Origin: JAVBWO01 sp036677375
GTDB taxonomy: Bacteria > Bacillota > Dehalobacteriia > UBA4068 > UBA4997
Direction of reading: 5' to 3'
NCBI GenBank assembly: GCA_036677375.1
Contig: JAVBWO010000024.1
Location: 307,316 to 371,315 of the forward strand
Length of the DNA stretch: 64,000 nt
The notes under the pieces are model-generated. The model worked only from the letters and a program-made list of their open reading frames with translations, searched no databases and was not told the DNA's origin. Position 1 is the first letter of the stretch; the number at the start of each line of letters is the position of its first letter. A program made the position numbers and the translations under genes. Below, piece after piece: positions 8,168 to 15,690 of this stretch.

Positions 8168-8242
8168 TCACTTTGTCAGTGAAAGAGCCGTTTTGGACGA
8201 CCTCTCACAGCTTGCCACCGGGAGATCCTGCGTCTTAAACAT
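8168..8242 (-). CDS. Possible 24-residue peptide
   Basis: ATG at 8242 has AAGG 8 bases before it; the frame gives a small peptide with one Cys and ends within a second hairpin (CTTTCACT/AGTGAAAG, 8165-8185), ten bases from the terminator. It could equally be part of a small non-coding RNA. Kept only because the terminator needs a transcript. Confidence 0.25.
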   Translation of the reverse strand: MFKTQDLPVASCERSSKTALSLTK

Positions 8243-8762
8243 CACCCGAACCTTAGCCCTTCGTTAAGCGTTGTTGAAGCAAAAAAGCAATGCTGACGCA
8301 ACAAAACAAATAAAGCAGATGAAGCAGGTGAAACAAAAACTTTATGGTAACAAAGAGATGGATCTGCTTTTGTTTTTCTAACCACAATGTCATTGCAAAA
8401 ATTATTTATCATGAAATCCACGTCATTTTAAATTACCCGTTGTGCATACCTTCCTATCTTCTTCAAGATGCTACTACTAAAAATTTTTCTTGGGATTCGG
8501 TCAGTTCTTGATATTTTCATTATAGACGACTCTTTTTGTCATAACACCGGCATCATTCTGCCAATATTTGACATTTAACAGCCATAATGAAATGATAACC
8601 CCCTATTCCATTACCGCTCAAGTATCATCTCTTTGCTTTCTGAAAATCAGCAGATTCTTTTTATAAATTGCTTCTTGCGGTTTTCTTGTTTTTAAGTCTC
8701 ACCTTTGTTATAATTGATTTAATCCTATGTTCTCTAAAATTTAGCTGGAAAGAGGCCTTCTT

Positions 8763-9101
8763 ATGACAGAAGAAATTACAAACCAGGAGCCGTCCCTGGA
8801 AAGCCAGTTGAAAGAAGTAAAGGCCATGCGCAAAGCCCTTTGGTGGGCCTTGCTTTTATCCTCTTTTTTAGCGGGAATGGCCTTGGTCACCGCATTTCTT
8901 TTCAAAAAGAATTTTAATATATCACTTTGGCAGGAGATTGTCTACATGCTCTTGGGCGGCAACGCCTTAGGCTTGTTTATTTTCGCTTTGATTGGAGCCT
9001 TGTCCAATCCTAAGCTGACTGTTTTAGACAGGATTTATAAAAAACTGGTGCTGCTTCTTATTTTTGCAGTTTTCCTGATTTTTTTCTTTTTTCTTTCATA
9101 G
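8763..9101 (+). CDS. Small integral membrane protein
   Basis: A 112-residue protein: an acidic N-terminus (TEEITNQEPSLESQ), then three membrane helices at about 26-48, 57-80 and 90-111. AGAGG precedes the ATG. No family recognised. It ends just before the hairpin that covers the ribosome site of the next gene, so the two may be coupled. Confidence 0.65.
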   Translation: MTEEITNQEPSLESQLKEVKAMRKALWWALLLSSFLAGMALVTAFLFKKNFNISLWQEIVYMLLGGNALGLFIFALIGALSNPKLTVLDRIYKKLVLLLIFAVFLIFFFFLS

Positions 9102-9107
9102 CAGATC

Positions 9108-9166
9108 AAAAAAACCCTTTCCCGCATAGGCTGACTATCATATGCAAAAACGGAAAGGGGTTTTTT
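9108..9166 (+). promoter_or_regulatory. Hairpin-terminator that includes the next gene's ribosome site
   Basis: AAAACCCTTTCCCG pairs with CGGAAAGGGGTTTT about 30 bases on, followed by TTTTTT and then ATG at 9167. The 3' arm GGAAAGGGG is also the only ribosome site for the amidase gene, so the hairpin would both end read-through and hide the site. Confidence 0.55.
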
Positions 9167-9646
9167 ATGCCTTATCACAGAGAAAGTGCGGTGAGATATG
9201 CCACCACCTGGGCTCTTAGTAGGAATCCCCACTATTTTGATTTTGAAAACCTGGGGGGAGATTGCACCAATTTTATTTCCCAATGCATTCACGCCGGCGA
9301 AGCGCTCATGAATTATACGCCAACCTTAGGTTGGTACTATATTTCACTGAATGCCCGCACCCCTTCTTGGAGCAGCGCTACTTATTTATACGATTTTCTC
9401 ATCAGAAATAACTCCATAGGTCCCAGAGCCCGGGAAGTGCCGATTATGGAGATGGAACCAGGTGATGTAATCCAGTTAGGTGACAGTAACAACCATTTTT
9501 ATCATTCGCTCTTTGTGGTGGAAACAGGAAGGCTCCCAAGCCGGGACAATATCCGTATCTGCACCCACACCTATGATTCCAGTTACCGACCCTTGAATAC
9601 TTATATCAGCGGCAGTATCCGTTACTTAAAAATCAGTGTGCCCTAG
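9167..9646 (+). CDS. Putative amidase-domain protein (Amidase_6 type)
   Basis: A 159-residue cysteine hydrolase-like protein. YHRESAVRYATTWALSRNP is followed by the catalytic Cys in LGGDCTNFISQC (near residue 32), then by PGDVIQL and a His in YHSLFVV, the order expected for the Amidase_6 group related to NlpC/P60 and CHAP enzymes. These proteins cut peptides or peptidoglycan cross-bridges. There is no signal peptide, so export would need a holin or another route; this fits a phage or sporulation lysin. The ribosome site lies in the hairpin just before it. Confidence 0.82.
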   Translation: MPYHRESAVRYATTWALSRNPHYFDFENLGGDCTNFISQCIHAGEALMNYTPTLGWYYISLNARTPSWSSATYLYDFLIRNNSIGPRAREVPIMEMEPGDVIQLGDSNNHFYHSLFVVETGRLPSRDNIRICTHTYDSSYRPLNTYISGSIRYLKISVP

Positions 9647-9828
9647 CGTTAAAAAATTTTGTTATTATATGTTTGACAACGAAATTATTTTAAATAACGT
9701 TTATCTTCACCTTTTCCTTTCCCTAATCAGCTTACTCAAACCCTCCCCCTGTGTTTCCAGTTTAGGAATCTTACAAGGAATCATTTGTATAACAAAATGA
9801 CCTCACCGAACCTCCATGATAAATTAAA

Positions 9829-9875
9829 ATAACACCCTCTCTTAAGCATTCTTCGCCTATCGAGAGGGTGTTATT
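9829..9875. terminator. Bidirectional terminator
   Basis: AATAACACCCTCTC and GAGAGGGTGTTATT pair perfectly; T or A runs flank both sides. It serves the converging amidase and lipoprotein genes. Confidence 0.8.
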
Positions 9876-9904
9876 CTTTCTCAAAACCATTAAAGACAAA
9901 TAAT

Positions 9905-10513
9905 TTATTGATCTCCTTTTTCTTTTTCGTTTTCAATGGCTTTCTTTTCGGTCATCATCTGCTGATAGACTTCATCTGTGGTAGCCACCACGTCAAATTT
10001 ATTAAAAAGGGCATTGATCGTATCTTTATTTTCCTCATATTGCTCCGGCCCGGCAATCGCCACCACATAATAGCGCACTGCATTTAAGGGCTCTGTAATC
10101 AAGCTATCGGTAATCACCACATTGCCCTCTTTATCCACACCTTGCCCCGTGATACGCCAACCCATGGGCAGACTCTTTTCCTGCTCCCGCGAGACCACCT
10201 GCCACTTTTGAACGCCTTTGGCCATCAGCTTCTCCATGATGTCTCCCACGCCACTTTCGTCATAATAGCTATAGCCACCCAGCTGGCAAAAGACCATCAG
10301 ACCTAAGCTGCCTTCGGCGTTCAGCCAATAGGTGGAGGTATCATCTTCAAAAACCTTCTGCCAATCATTGGGGATCTGCACAACAAATCCCACCTTAGGA
10401 TGTGTATATTCTGTAACCGCCGTGTCGTCCGATGTTTTGTCTCCGCAGGAACCAAGGGATAAAACCATTAAAAATAGGCCAACTAAAAGCAATAACCGGT
10501 ATTTTTTTGCCAA
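9905..10513 (-). CDS. Lipoprotein of unknown function
   Basis: A 202-residue secreted lipoprotein: a signal peptide with lipobox LGSC (Cys at 23) is followed by a mature domain that starts with YTHPKVGFVVQIPNDWQKV, as in PsbP-like or DUF1795-type beta-rich lipoproteins, and ends in a charged helix. The start is TTG at 10513, with GGAGG 9 bases before it, three bases after the pncC stop; it is the last gene of the rimO-pgsA-pncC operon. Role unknown; extracytoplasmic attachment to the membrane is clear from the motif. Confidence 0.8.
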   Translation of the reverse strand: MAKKYRLLLLVGLFLMVLSLGSCGDKTSDDTAVTEYTHPKVGFVVQIPNDWQKVFEDDTSTYWLNAEGSLGLMVFCQLGGYSYYDESGVGDIMEKLMAKGVQKWQVVSREQEKSLPMGWRITGQGVDKEGNVVITDSLITEPLNAVRYYVVAIAGPEQYEENKDTINALFNKFDVVATTDEVYQQMMTEKKAIENEKEKGDQ

Positions 10514-10516
10514 ATT

Positions 10517-10999
10517 TTACGCCTCCTCATTATCCAACATGGAAATTGCCTGCTGTAAGGCGGCTTCTACCGATTGCTGCCGTATCTCTTGGCGGTTTCC
10601 TTGAAAAAGATATTTCCCTACGATGACCCGTTCTCCATAAGCACTGCCGATATAAACAAGTCCCACCGGTTTCTCGGCACTGCCGCCGCCCGGTCCGGCA
10701 ATACCGGTAATGCTGATCCCCAACTCAGCATCGGCCAATAAACGGATGCCAATGACCATTTGCGATGCAACCGGCGCGCTTACCGCACCTTCCTTATCCA
10801 AGATATCCTGACTCACCCCCAGATAGCGGGCCTTAATATCATTGCTATAAGAGATCATCCCCATATCGAAAGCCTCGGAACTTCCTGGCACATCTGTCAA
10901 AGCGGCAGTCAGCAAACCACCGGTGCAGGACTCGGCTATGGCGACCTTTTCTTCCCTTTCGATGATTTTTGCTAATAGAGCCCCTGCTAATTCATTCAT
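10517..10999 (-). CDS. pncC: Nicotinamide-nucleotide amidohydrolase PncC (CinA C-terminal domain)
   Basis: A 160-residue protein corresponding to the C-terminal domain of CinA: VAIAESCTGGLLTAALTDVPG holds the nucleophile Ser, and ITGIAGPGGGSAEKPVGLVY is the second hallmark. It deamidates nicotinamide mononucleotide to nicotinate mononucleotide, recycling the pyridine ring for NAD. The N-terminal CinA domain is absent, so this is the stand-alone form. Start and the pgsA stop share one base (TAATG), showing translational coupling. Confidence 0.93.
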   Translation of the reverse strand: MNELAGALLAKIIEREEKVAIAESCTGGLLTAALTDVPGSSEAFDMGMISYSNDIKARYLGVSQDILDKEGAVSAPVASQMVIGIRLLADAELGISITGIAGPGGGSAEKPVGLVYIGSAYGERVIVGKYLFQGNRQEIRQQSVEAALQQAISMLDNEEA

Positions 11000-11535
11000 T
11001 AAATTTCTCCTTTAAAGATGCTGCGGTTCCTGTAAAAATAATCCACACCAGAGTATATGGTAAAAAATAAGGCAATATACAAAAGAATCTGTCCCATGAT
11101 ATAAACAGTGCCAGTTACGCTGCAAAAAAGCAGCAGAACGATGGCCGCGATCTGACTGACCGTCTTGATCTTACCCAGGGGGGAAGCAGCCACCACCAAG
11201 CCGCCGGCAGCTGCCACCGTACGCATACCGGTAACGGCAAATTCACGGCTGATAATGACGATAGCAATCCAGGGCGCTACCTTCCCAGCTGGGATCAGCA
11301 TGATAAGCGCCGCAGAGATCAACAGCTTATCAGCCAGAGGATCCAAAAATTTGCCAAAATTAGTGATCTGGTTTCGGCTGCGGGCAATATGACCATCAAT
11401 GCCGTCGGTAAGCGCGGCTAGAATAAAGATAACCGCCGCCAGCCAATGGCTGTATGACCCATCCAGCATCATAAAGATTACAAAAAACGGGATCAAACAA
11501 ATCCGAAACAGGGTGATCTTGTTTGCCAAATTCAT
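10999..11535 (-). CDS. pgsA: CDP-diacylglycerol-glycerol-3-phosphate 3-phosphatidyltransferase
   Basis: A 178-residue integral membrane enzyme making phosphatidylglycerol phosphate, first step to the anionic phospholipids. The CDP-alcohol phosphotransferase motif DGIDGHIARSRNQ with GKFLDPLADK (residues about 43-70) is intact with all Asp residues. Several membrane helices surround it. It stands between rimO and pncC, the same surroundings as in many Firmicutes (pgsA-cinA). Confidence 0.95.
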   Translation of the reverse strand: MNLANKITLFRICLIPFFVIFMMLDGSYSHWLAAVIFILAALTDGIDGHIARSRNQITNFGKFLDPLADKLLISAALIMLIPAGKVAPWIAIVIISREFAVTGMRTVAAAGGLVVAASPLGKIKTVSQIAAIVLLLFCSVTGTVYIMGQILLYIALFFTIYSGVDYFYRNRSIFKGEI

Positions 11536-11556
11536 TCTCTTGTCCTCCCAATCAAG

Positions 11557-12927
11557 CTAATCTCCACCAAGCACCACACCTGTGATATCATAGATATCGC
11601 TTTCAGTGATTTTTACTGTGATCCATTGCCCCGGCACATATCCTACCCCGGGTACATGAATCACACCGTCCACTTCCGGCGCCTGATATTGCGAACGTGC
11701 CTGCCACAAACCAGGGGAGATTTCTTCTTCCACCAACGCCCGCATGGTTTTGCCCACCCATTGGGCTTTATGCTTTAACGAAACAGCAGCCAGCTCCGCC
11801 ATAAGGCGGTCTTTCCGCTCATCCTTTACTTTCTCGGGGACTTGTTCCGCCATAAGGGCGGCAGGGGTATCTTCTTCCTGAGAATAAGCAAAAACGCCGG
11901 CCCAGGCAACTCCCGCCTCAGAGACGAAATCCAACAATTCCTGGAATTCCGCTTCCCCTTCGCCGGGGAAACCAACCATTAAAGTGGTACGGATGGCCAT
12001 GTCAGGCACCAGGCGGCGGATCAATGCAAAGGAGTCCAGAATCTCCTGCTTGCCACCTTTGCGGCCCATGGCCCGCAGGATCTTATCATTAATATGCTGT
12101 ATGGGAATGTCTAAATAGTGACAAATATTGGGATATCTAGCTATAACCTGTAAAAGCTCTTCCGAGATCCGCGTAGGATAGCAGTACAAAAGCCGTACCC
12201 AAGGGAACCCCAGTTCCGCCACGGCAGCCAGCAATTCCGGCAGCGCTTCTTTCCCGCAAAGGTCCCGACCATAATTGGAGGTATCCTGCGCAATAAGGAT
12301 GATTTCTTCCACGCCCCGCGCTTTTAAGGACGAGGCTTCCTCCAATAAACGCTCTTGGGGAACGCTATGCAGACTCCCCCGCAACTGCGGGATGAGACAA
12401 TAAGAACAGCAATTGTTACAACCCTCGGCAATTTTCATATAAGCAGAATAGCCCGGTGTCAGCAATTGCCGCTGTGCATAAAGAGAAGCAACATCCTCAC
12501 AGGGCGATTCCACGGCAATTCCTTGCAGTTGGGCCAAAAGGACGCCGATTTTATGATATTCTGCAGTCCCCAAAAAACCGTCTACTTCCGGCAATTCCTC
12601 CATCAGTTCTTTGCGGTACTTTTCCACCAGGCAGCCTGTAACCACCAGTAAACGGCAGTTCCCCACGGCTCTCGGTTCCTCTTCTTGCGCAGAGCCTTGT
12701 TCAAGTTCCTGTGAAGCTTCTTTATAGGAAGCCATCTCAAGGATGGTATTGATGGACTCCTCTTTGGCATCCGCAATAAAACCGCAGGTATTGACAATGA
12801 TAATTTCCGCCTGCTCCGGTGACTCGCACCGTTTATAACCCAATCCGGATAAAACGCCCAACATCATTTCACTGTCCACTTGGTTTTTGGCACAACCCAA
12901 ACTACTCAAATAAAAACGTTTTCCCAT
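11557..12927 (-). CDS. rimO: Ribosomal protein S12 methylthiotransferase RimO
   Basis: A 456-residue radical-SAM enzyme that adds a methylthio group to an Asp of ribosomal protein S12. The N-terminal domain has SSLGCAKNQVDSE, NTCGF and VVTGCL (three Cys for the second cluster); the radical-SAM motif is CNNCCSYC near residue 175; the C-terminus is a TRAM domain (VKITESDIYDITG). GFPGEGEAEF and PIQHINDKILRAMGRKG are typical of RimO rather than MiaB. It has a Glu-rich insertion near residues 72-92 before VVTGCL. AAAGGGG precedes the ATG. Confidence 0.95.
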   Translation of the reverse strand: MGKRFYLSSLGCAKNQVDSEMMLGVLSGLGYKRCESPEQAEIIIVNTCGFIADAKEESINTILEMASYKEASQELEQGSAQEEEPRAVGNCRLLVVTGCLVEKYRKELMEELPEVDGFLGTAEYHKIGVLLAQLQGIAVESPCEDVASLYAQRQLLTPGYSAYMKIAEGCNNCCSYCLIPQLRGSLHSVPQERLLEEASSLKARGVEEIILIAQDTSNYGRDLCGKEALPELLAAVAELGFPWVRLLYCYPTRISEELLQVIARYPNICHYLDIPIQHINDKILRAMGRKGGKQEILDSFALIRRLVPDMAIRTTLMVGFPGEGEAEFQELLDFVSEAGVAWAGVFAYSQEEDTPAALMAEQVPEKVKDERKDRLMAELAAVSLKHKAQWVGKTMRALVEEEISPGLWQARSQYQAPEVDGVIHVPGVGYVPGQWITVKITESDIYDITGVVLGGD

Positions 12928-13408
12928 CTTGTACCCCTTTATTTTAACTCCACGGACTTCTTATTATGTTTTAGCCCGTAGATTTATAATTGGCTTCATC
13001 ACTTTGTTTTAACATCCTTAATTTCTTTATCGTTGTCACATTCATATGGGCAGCGATCAGGCTGGCATGCCTCAATATAAACGCATCATTTGACCGCAAC
13101 GATTTTCTTGGCCTATCCACAGCATGCGTATTTCATTGACTCTTGCATTGTTTTCGCAATATAAGAGCAATCTCTTTCCGCAATCCTTATTTTTCTCTCC
13201 CATCCGCTTTCTGTCTGCACCGCTTCGGCGACCCTGATAAACTCATTTGCCTCCGCTTTTGATTCATGCGGCATACTAAAAAAATTAAGATTAAGATATT
13301 GTAGCTGCCGGCAGATGGTGTCCTCGCCATGGCTCCGCGACTATTTTTCAATCCAGAAGCGCTCCAATCACAATCCCATCTCACCCGCAGCCACTTATAA
13401 CCAAACCT
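12928..13408. other. Intergenic region, nothing recognised
   Basis: Separates rimO from the rodZ-like gene. A 65-codon minus frame at 13187-13384 has no ribosome site and no family pattern. The promoter of rimO-pgsA-pncC is presumably here but no clear boxes were found. Confidence 0.5.
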
Positions 13409-14275
13409 TTACGGTGCGGAATATTCCACCGTTTTGGCGCTACGGTCATCCCCGAAACTCTCCATGGTCTCACCATTGAATACCACTTTTACCGCACCTG
13501 GATTACCATAGCGAATTTTGACCAATTGATCTCCAGTAACTTCCTTGACCATTCCTTTGGCAAGGGTCTCTTGGCTGTATTTACCATCCACAGTGATCCC
13601 AAGCCAGCAATCGCCGGTTTCCGCCGTAATAATCAGGTTCACTCCCGTATAAGTCATAGGATTTTCCGTCGTCGGCTCATCTATGGTGGGCGTATCATCT
13701 ATGGGCTGGCCATCCGTAGGTTCTTCTGGGATCTGCGGTGCTTGGTTAGCCGGCTGTTGCTGCTGGGCTGGGTTATCCGAAGGCGTGTCGCCGCCCTTCC
13801 CACTGTTTTTCCCTAACATATAAAGAGCCGCCACTGCCGCGATCACCACAATAACAATAATAACCCAGCCAAAGCCTTTGCGAAAGCGCCGGTCCCGGGT
13901 TTCCGTATAACTATAGATAGGATGTGCCGGTTTTACCTGGCGCTCCTTTTTTTCCTTCTCCTGAGGTTTAACCTGTTTTTTTTCTTTGCCAGACGGATTT
14001 TGAAGTTTTATTTCTGCCTCACTGTCGGCAGAAGTCTTTTGGGAGGTTTGCCAATCTTTATAATACTGCGCTACCTGATTTTCGTCCACATTGATTTGCC
14101 GGGCATAGGAGCGCAAAAAACCCAGGGTATAAACAGGCTCCGGCAGTGACTTCATATCTCCTGCTTCAATGGCCTCCAGGTAGCGCTGACGGATCTTCGT
14201 TTTTTCCTCCATTTCCGCCAGGGTCATGCCCGTTTCCACACGAGTTTTCTTCAGCCATTGGCCTAATTCTTGCAT
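13409..14275 (-). CDS. RodZ-like membrane protein (HTH_25 plus DUF4115)
   Basis: A 288-residue protein. An N-terminal helix-turn-helix (LGQWLKKTRVETGMTLAEME, RQRYLEAIEAGDMKSLPE, TLGFLRSYAR) is followed by a basic, Lys/Glu-rich linker, one membrane helix near 135-157 (WVIIVIVVIAAVAALYMLG), a Pro/Gln/Thr-rich stalk and an outside beta domain (WLGITVDGKYSQETLAKG). This is the RodZ/YmfM layout, linking the MreB cytoskeleton to wall synthesis in rod-shaped cells; B. subtilis ymfM also lies before pgsA-cinA. ATG at 14275 follows AGGAGGTG; the GTG at 14284 is inside that site. Confidence 0.88.
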   Translation of the reverse strand: MQELGQWLKKTRVETGMTLAEMEEKTKIRQRYLEAIEAGDMKSLPEPVYTLGFLRSYARQINVDENQVAQYYKDWQTSQKTSADSEAEIKLQNPSGKEKKQVKPQEKEKKERQVKPAHPIYSYTETRDRRFRKGFGWVIIVIVVIAAVAALYMLGKNSGKGGDTPSDNPAQQQQPANQAPQIPEEPTDGQPIDDTPTIDEPTTENPMTYTGVNLIITAETGDCWLGITVDGKYSQETLAKGMVKEVTGDQLVKIRYGNPGAVKVVFNGETMESFGDDRSAKTVEYSAP

Positions 14276-14287
14276 GCCCTTCACCTC

Positions 14288-15313
14288 CTATGAGTTTAAA
14301 TAAGCTTGGATCGTTGCCGCCGCCGTTATAGGGTCGGAAGCATCTATCGTAATATCATAACCCTCCGCCGCCGCTTCATTGGGGTATTGGTAAAGTGGAT
14401 CATAATAATCCGTCAACAAAGCAGTCACAACCTCGGCATAATCACCTGCTTCTATTTGTGAAAGCAGGGTGCTCACCTTTTCTTTCCCTAATCGCGGGAT
14501 CAGACACGGCAAGGCCTCCCCAATCTCCGGCAGTGCCTCTTCCGGCCTGTAATCTTTTAAGATCTTTTCCACCCGGTTAGGCATGCTATCGTAAAGAAGG
14601 ATCTTTTTCCCCTCCACAATCCCTTGATGCAAGACTCGTGGCAAATGCAGCCTGCCGATTTTTTTGCTTTCACATTCCAATATGAGAGGTCTTGCCGGAT
14701 CAAGCTGGCGCGTTTCCTGCCATAAACGGCTTTCAAAGGCTTTTTGGCTGGGCTGGGGCAATAAACCGACATTACCAAAAACTGAGCCACGGTGACCCGC
14801 CAAACTCTCCAGATCTATTGCCTGACAGCCTGTTATTTTCAATTCATTCAATACCAGTGTCTTACCGACACCGGTATTGCCGCAAAGCACCCAAATAGGG
14901 TTGGCTAAGGAACTTTGCCAGTATTGGTTGATCCAGCTCCGGTAATTCTTATATCCACCACTCAAGCGGTATACAGGGATGTGCATTAAATCCAACACCG
15001 CGCCTAAAGCCGCGGAACGCATACCGCCCCGCCAACAATAAAGAACAATCTGGTGGTCTTGGGCATATTCTTTTAACTGTGCAACGAGAACCGGCAGTTT
15101 GGGAGAAATGATCTCCAACCCCAATTGCCTGGCTTCCGCAGGGCTTAGCTGGTGATACGCGATTCCTGTGGCGGTACGCTCGCCATCGTTTAAGACCGGC
15201 AGATTGACAGCTCCGGGAATATGATCCTCAGCAAATTCTCCTTCCGAACGCACATCAATAAAAAGGCTTTTTTCCATCGCCTGAGCTTCCGCAAAATTAA
15301 TCAGTTTTTCCAT
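14288..15313 (-). CDS. mnmH: tRNA 2-selenouridine synthase
   Basis: A 341-residue protein: an N-terminal rhodanese domain with the catalytic Cys in VLYCWRGGMRS (about residue 90), then a P-loop domain starting at LCGNTGVGKTLVLNEL. MnmH (SelU, YbbB) replaces sulfur by selenium in the wobble 2-thiouridine of Lys, Glu and Gln tRNAs via a geranylated intermediate, using selenophosphate. Its presence implies a selD gene elsewhere and hence selenium use. The ATG at 15313 (AGGA 6 bases before it) is preferred over an upstream ATG at 15340 with a badly placed ribosome site. Confidence 0.92.
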   Translation of the reverse strand: MEKLINFAEAQAMEKSLFIDVRSEGEFAEDHIPGAVNLPVLNDGERTATGIAYHQLSPAEARQLGLEIISPKLPVLVAQLKEYAQDHQIVLYCWRGGMRSAALGAVLDLMHIPVYRLSGGYKNYRSWINQYWQSSLANPIWVLCGNTGVGKTLVLNELKITGCQAIDLESLAGHRGSVFGNVGLLPQPSQKAFESRLWQETRQLDPARPLILECESKKIGRLHLPRVLHQGIVEGKKILLYDSMPNRVEKILKDYRPEEALPEIGEALPCLIPRLGKEKVSTLLSQIEAGDYAEVVTALLTDYYDPLYQYPNEAAAEGYDITIDASDPITAAATIQAYLNS

Positions 15314-15690
15314 TGGTTTCCTGTTCCGTTCTAGCCGCATCCACCCACTCTAATAGGAGAATACCAACATGCTTTTCAATATAGTATAACAATTTTTTCG
15401 AGACTTGTCTATTTTAACCTTGACTCCAAAGCCTCTATCCTGCAGATATTCGCTTAAACGCACACAATCGTTCCCCATTCGGCAGCCGTGGCTTGCCATC
15501 AGTAACCTTGCCTTCGATCATCCGGCAAAAGTCGCTATTCAAAAGGTGCCGAAACTGATATCATCCCACAGTCTGCACAAGGGGCATCCGGCTTTTCCTT
15601 GGTTGGACCATCATTTTGATACAGATTGGGTAACAGGCCGGGCTTTAGGTTTTCTCCTTATTTTTTACTCCTGCCGACGACATCACAAAA
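15314..15690. other. Intergenic region, nothing recognised
   Basis: Between mnmH and spoIIIE. A plus-strand frame at 15405-15713 has no ribosome site and runs into the end of spoIIIE; no terminator with a T run was found. Confidence 0.5.

Larger units (their letters stand above)
7665..8762. other. Long gene-poor region with one minus-strand terminator
   Basis: About 1.1 kb without a recognisable protein gene on either strand, apart from a doubtful 24-residue frame at 8168-8242 (minus) that ends just before a terminator at 8131-8158. The rest shows no repeats or convincing hairpins. Confidence 0.5.

Noticed and set aside
13187..13384. 65-codon minus frame between rimO and the rodZ-like gene
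   Set aside because: No ribosome site, no family resemblance, ends without link to neighbours.
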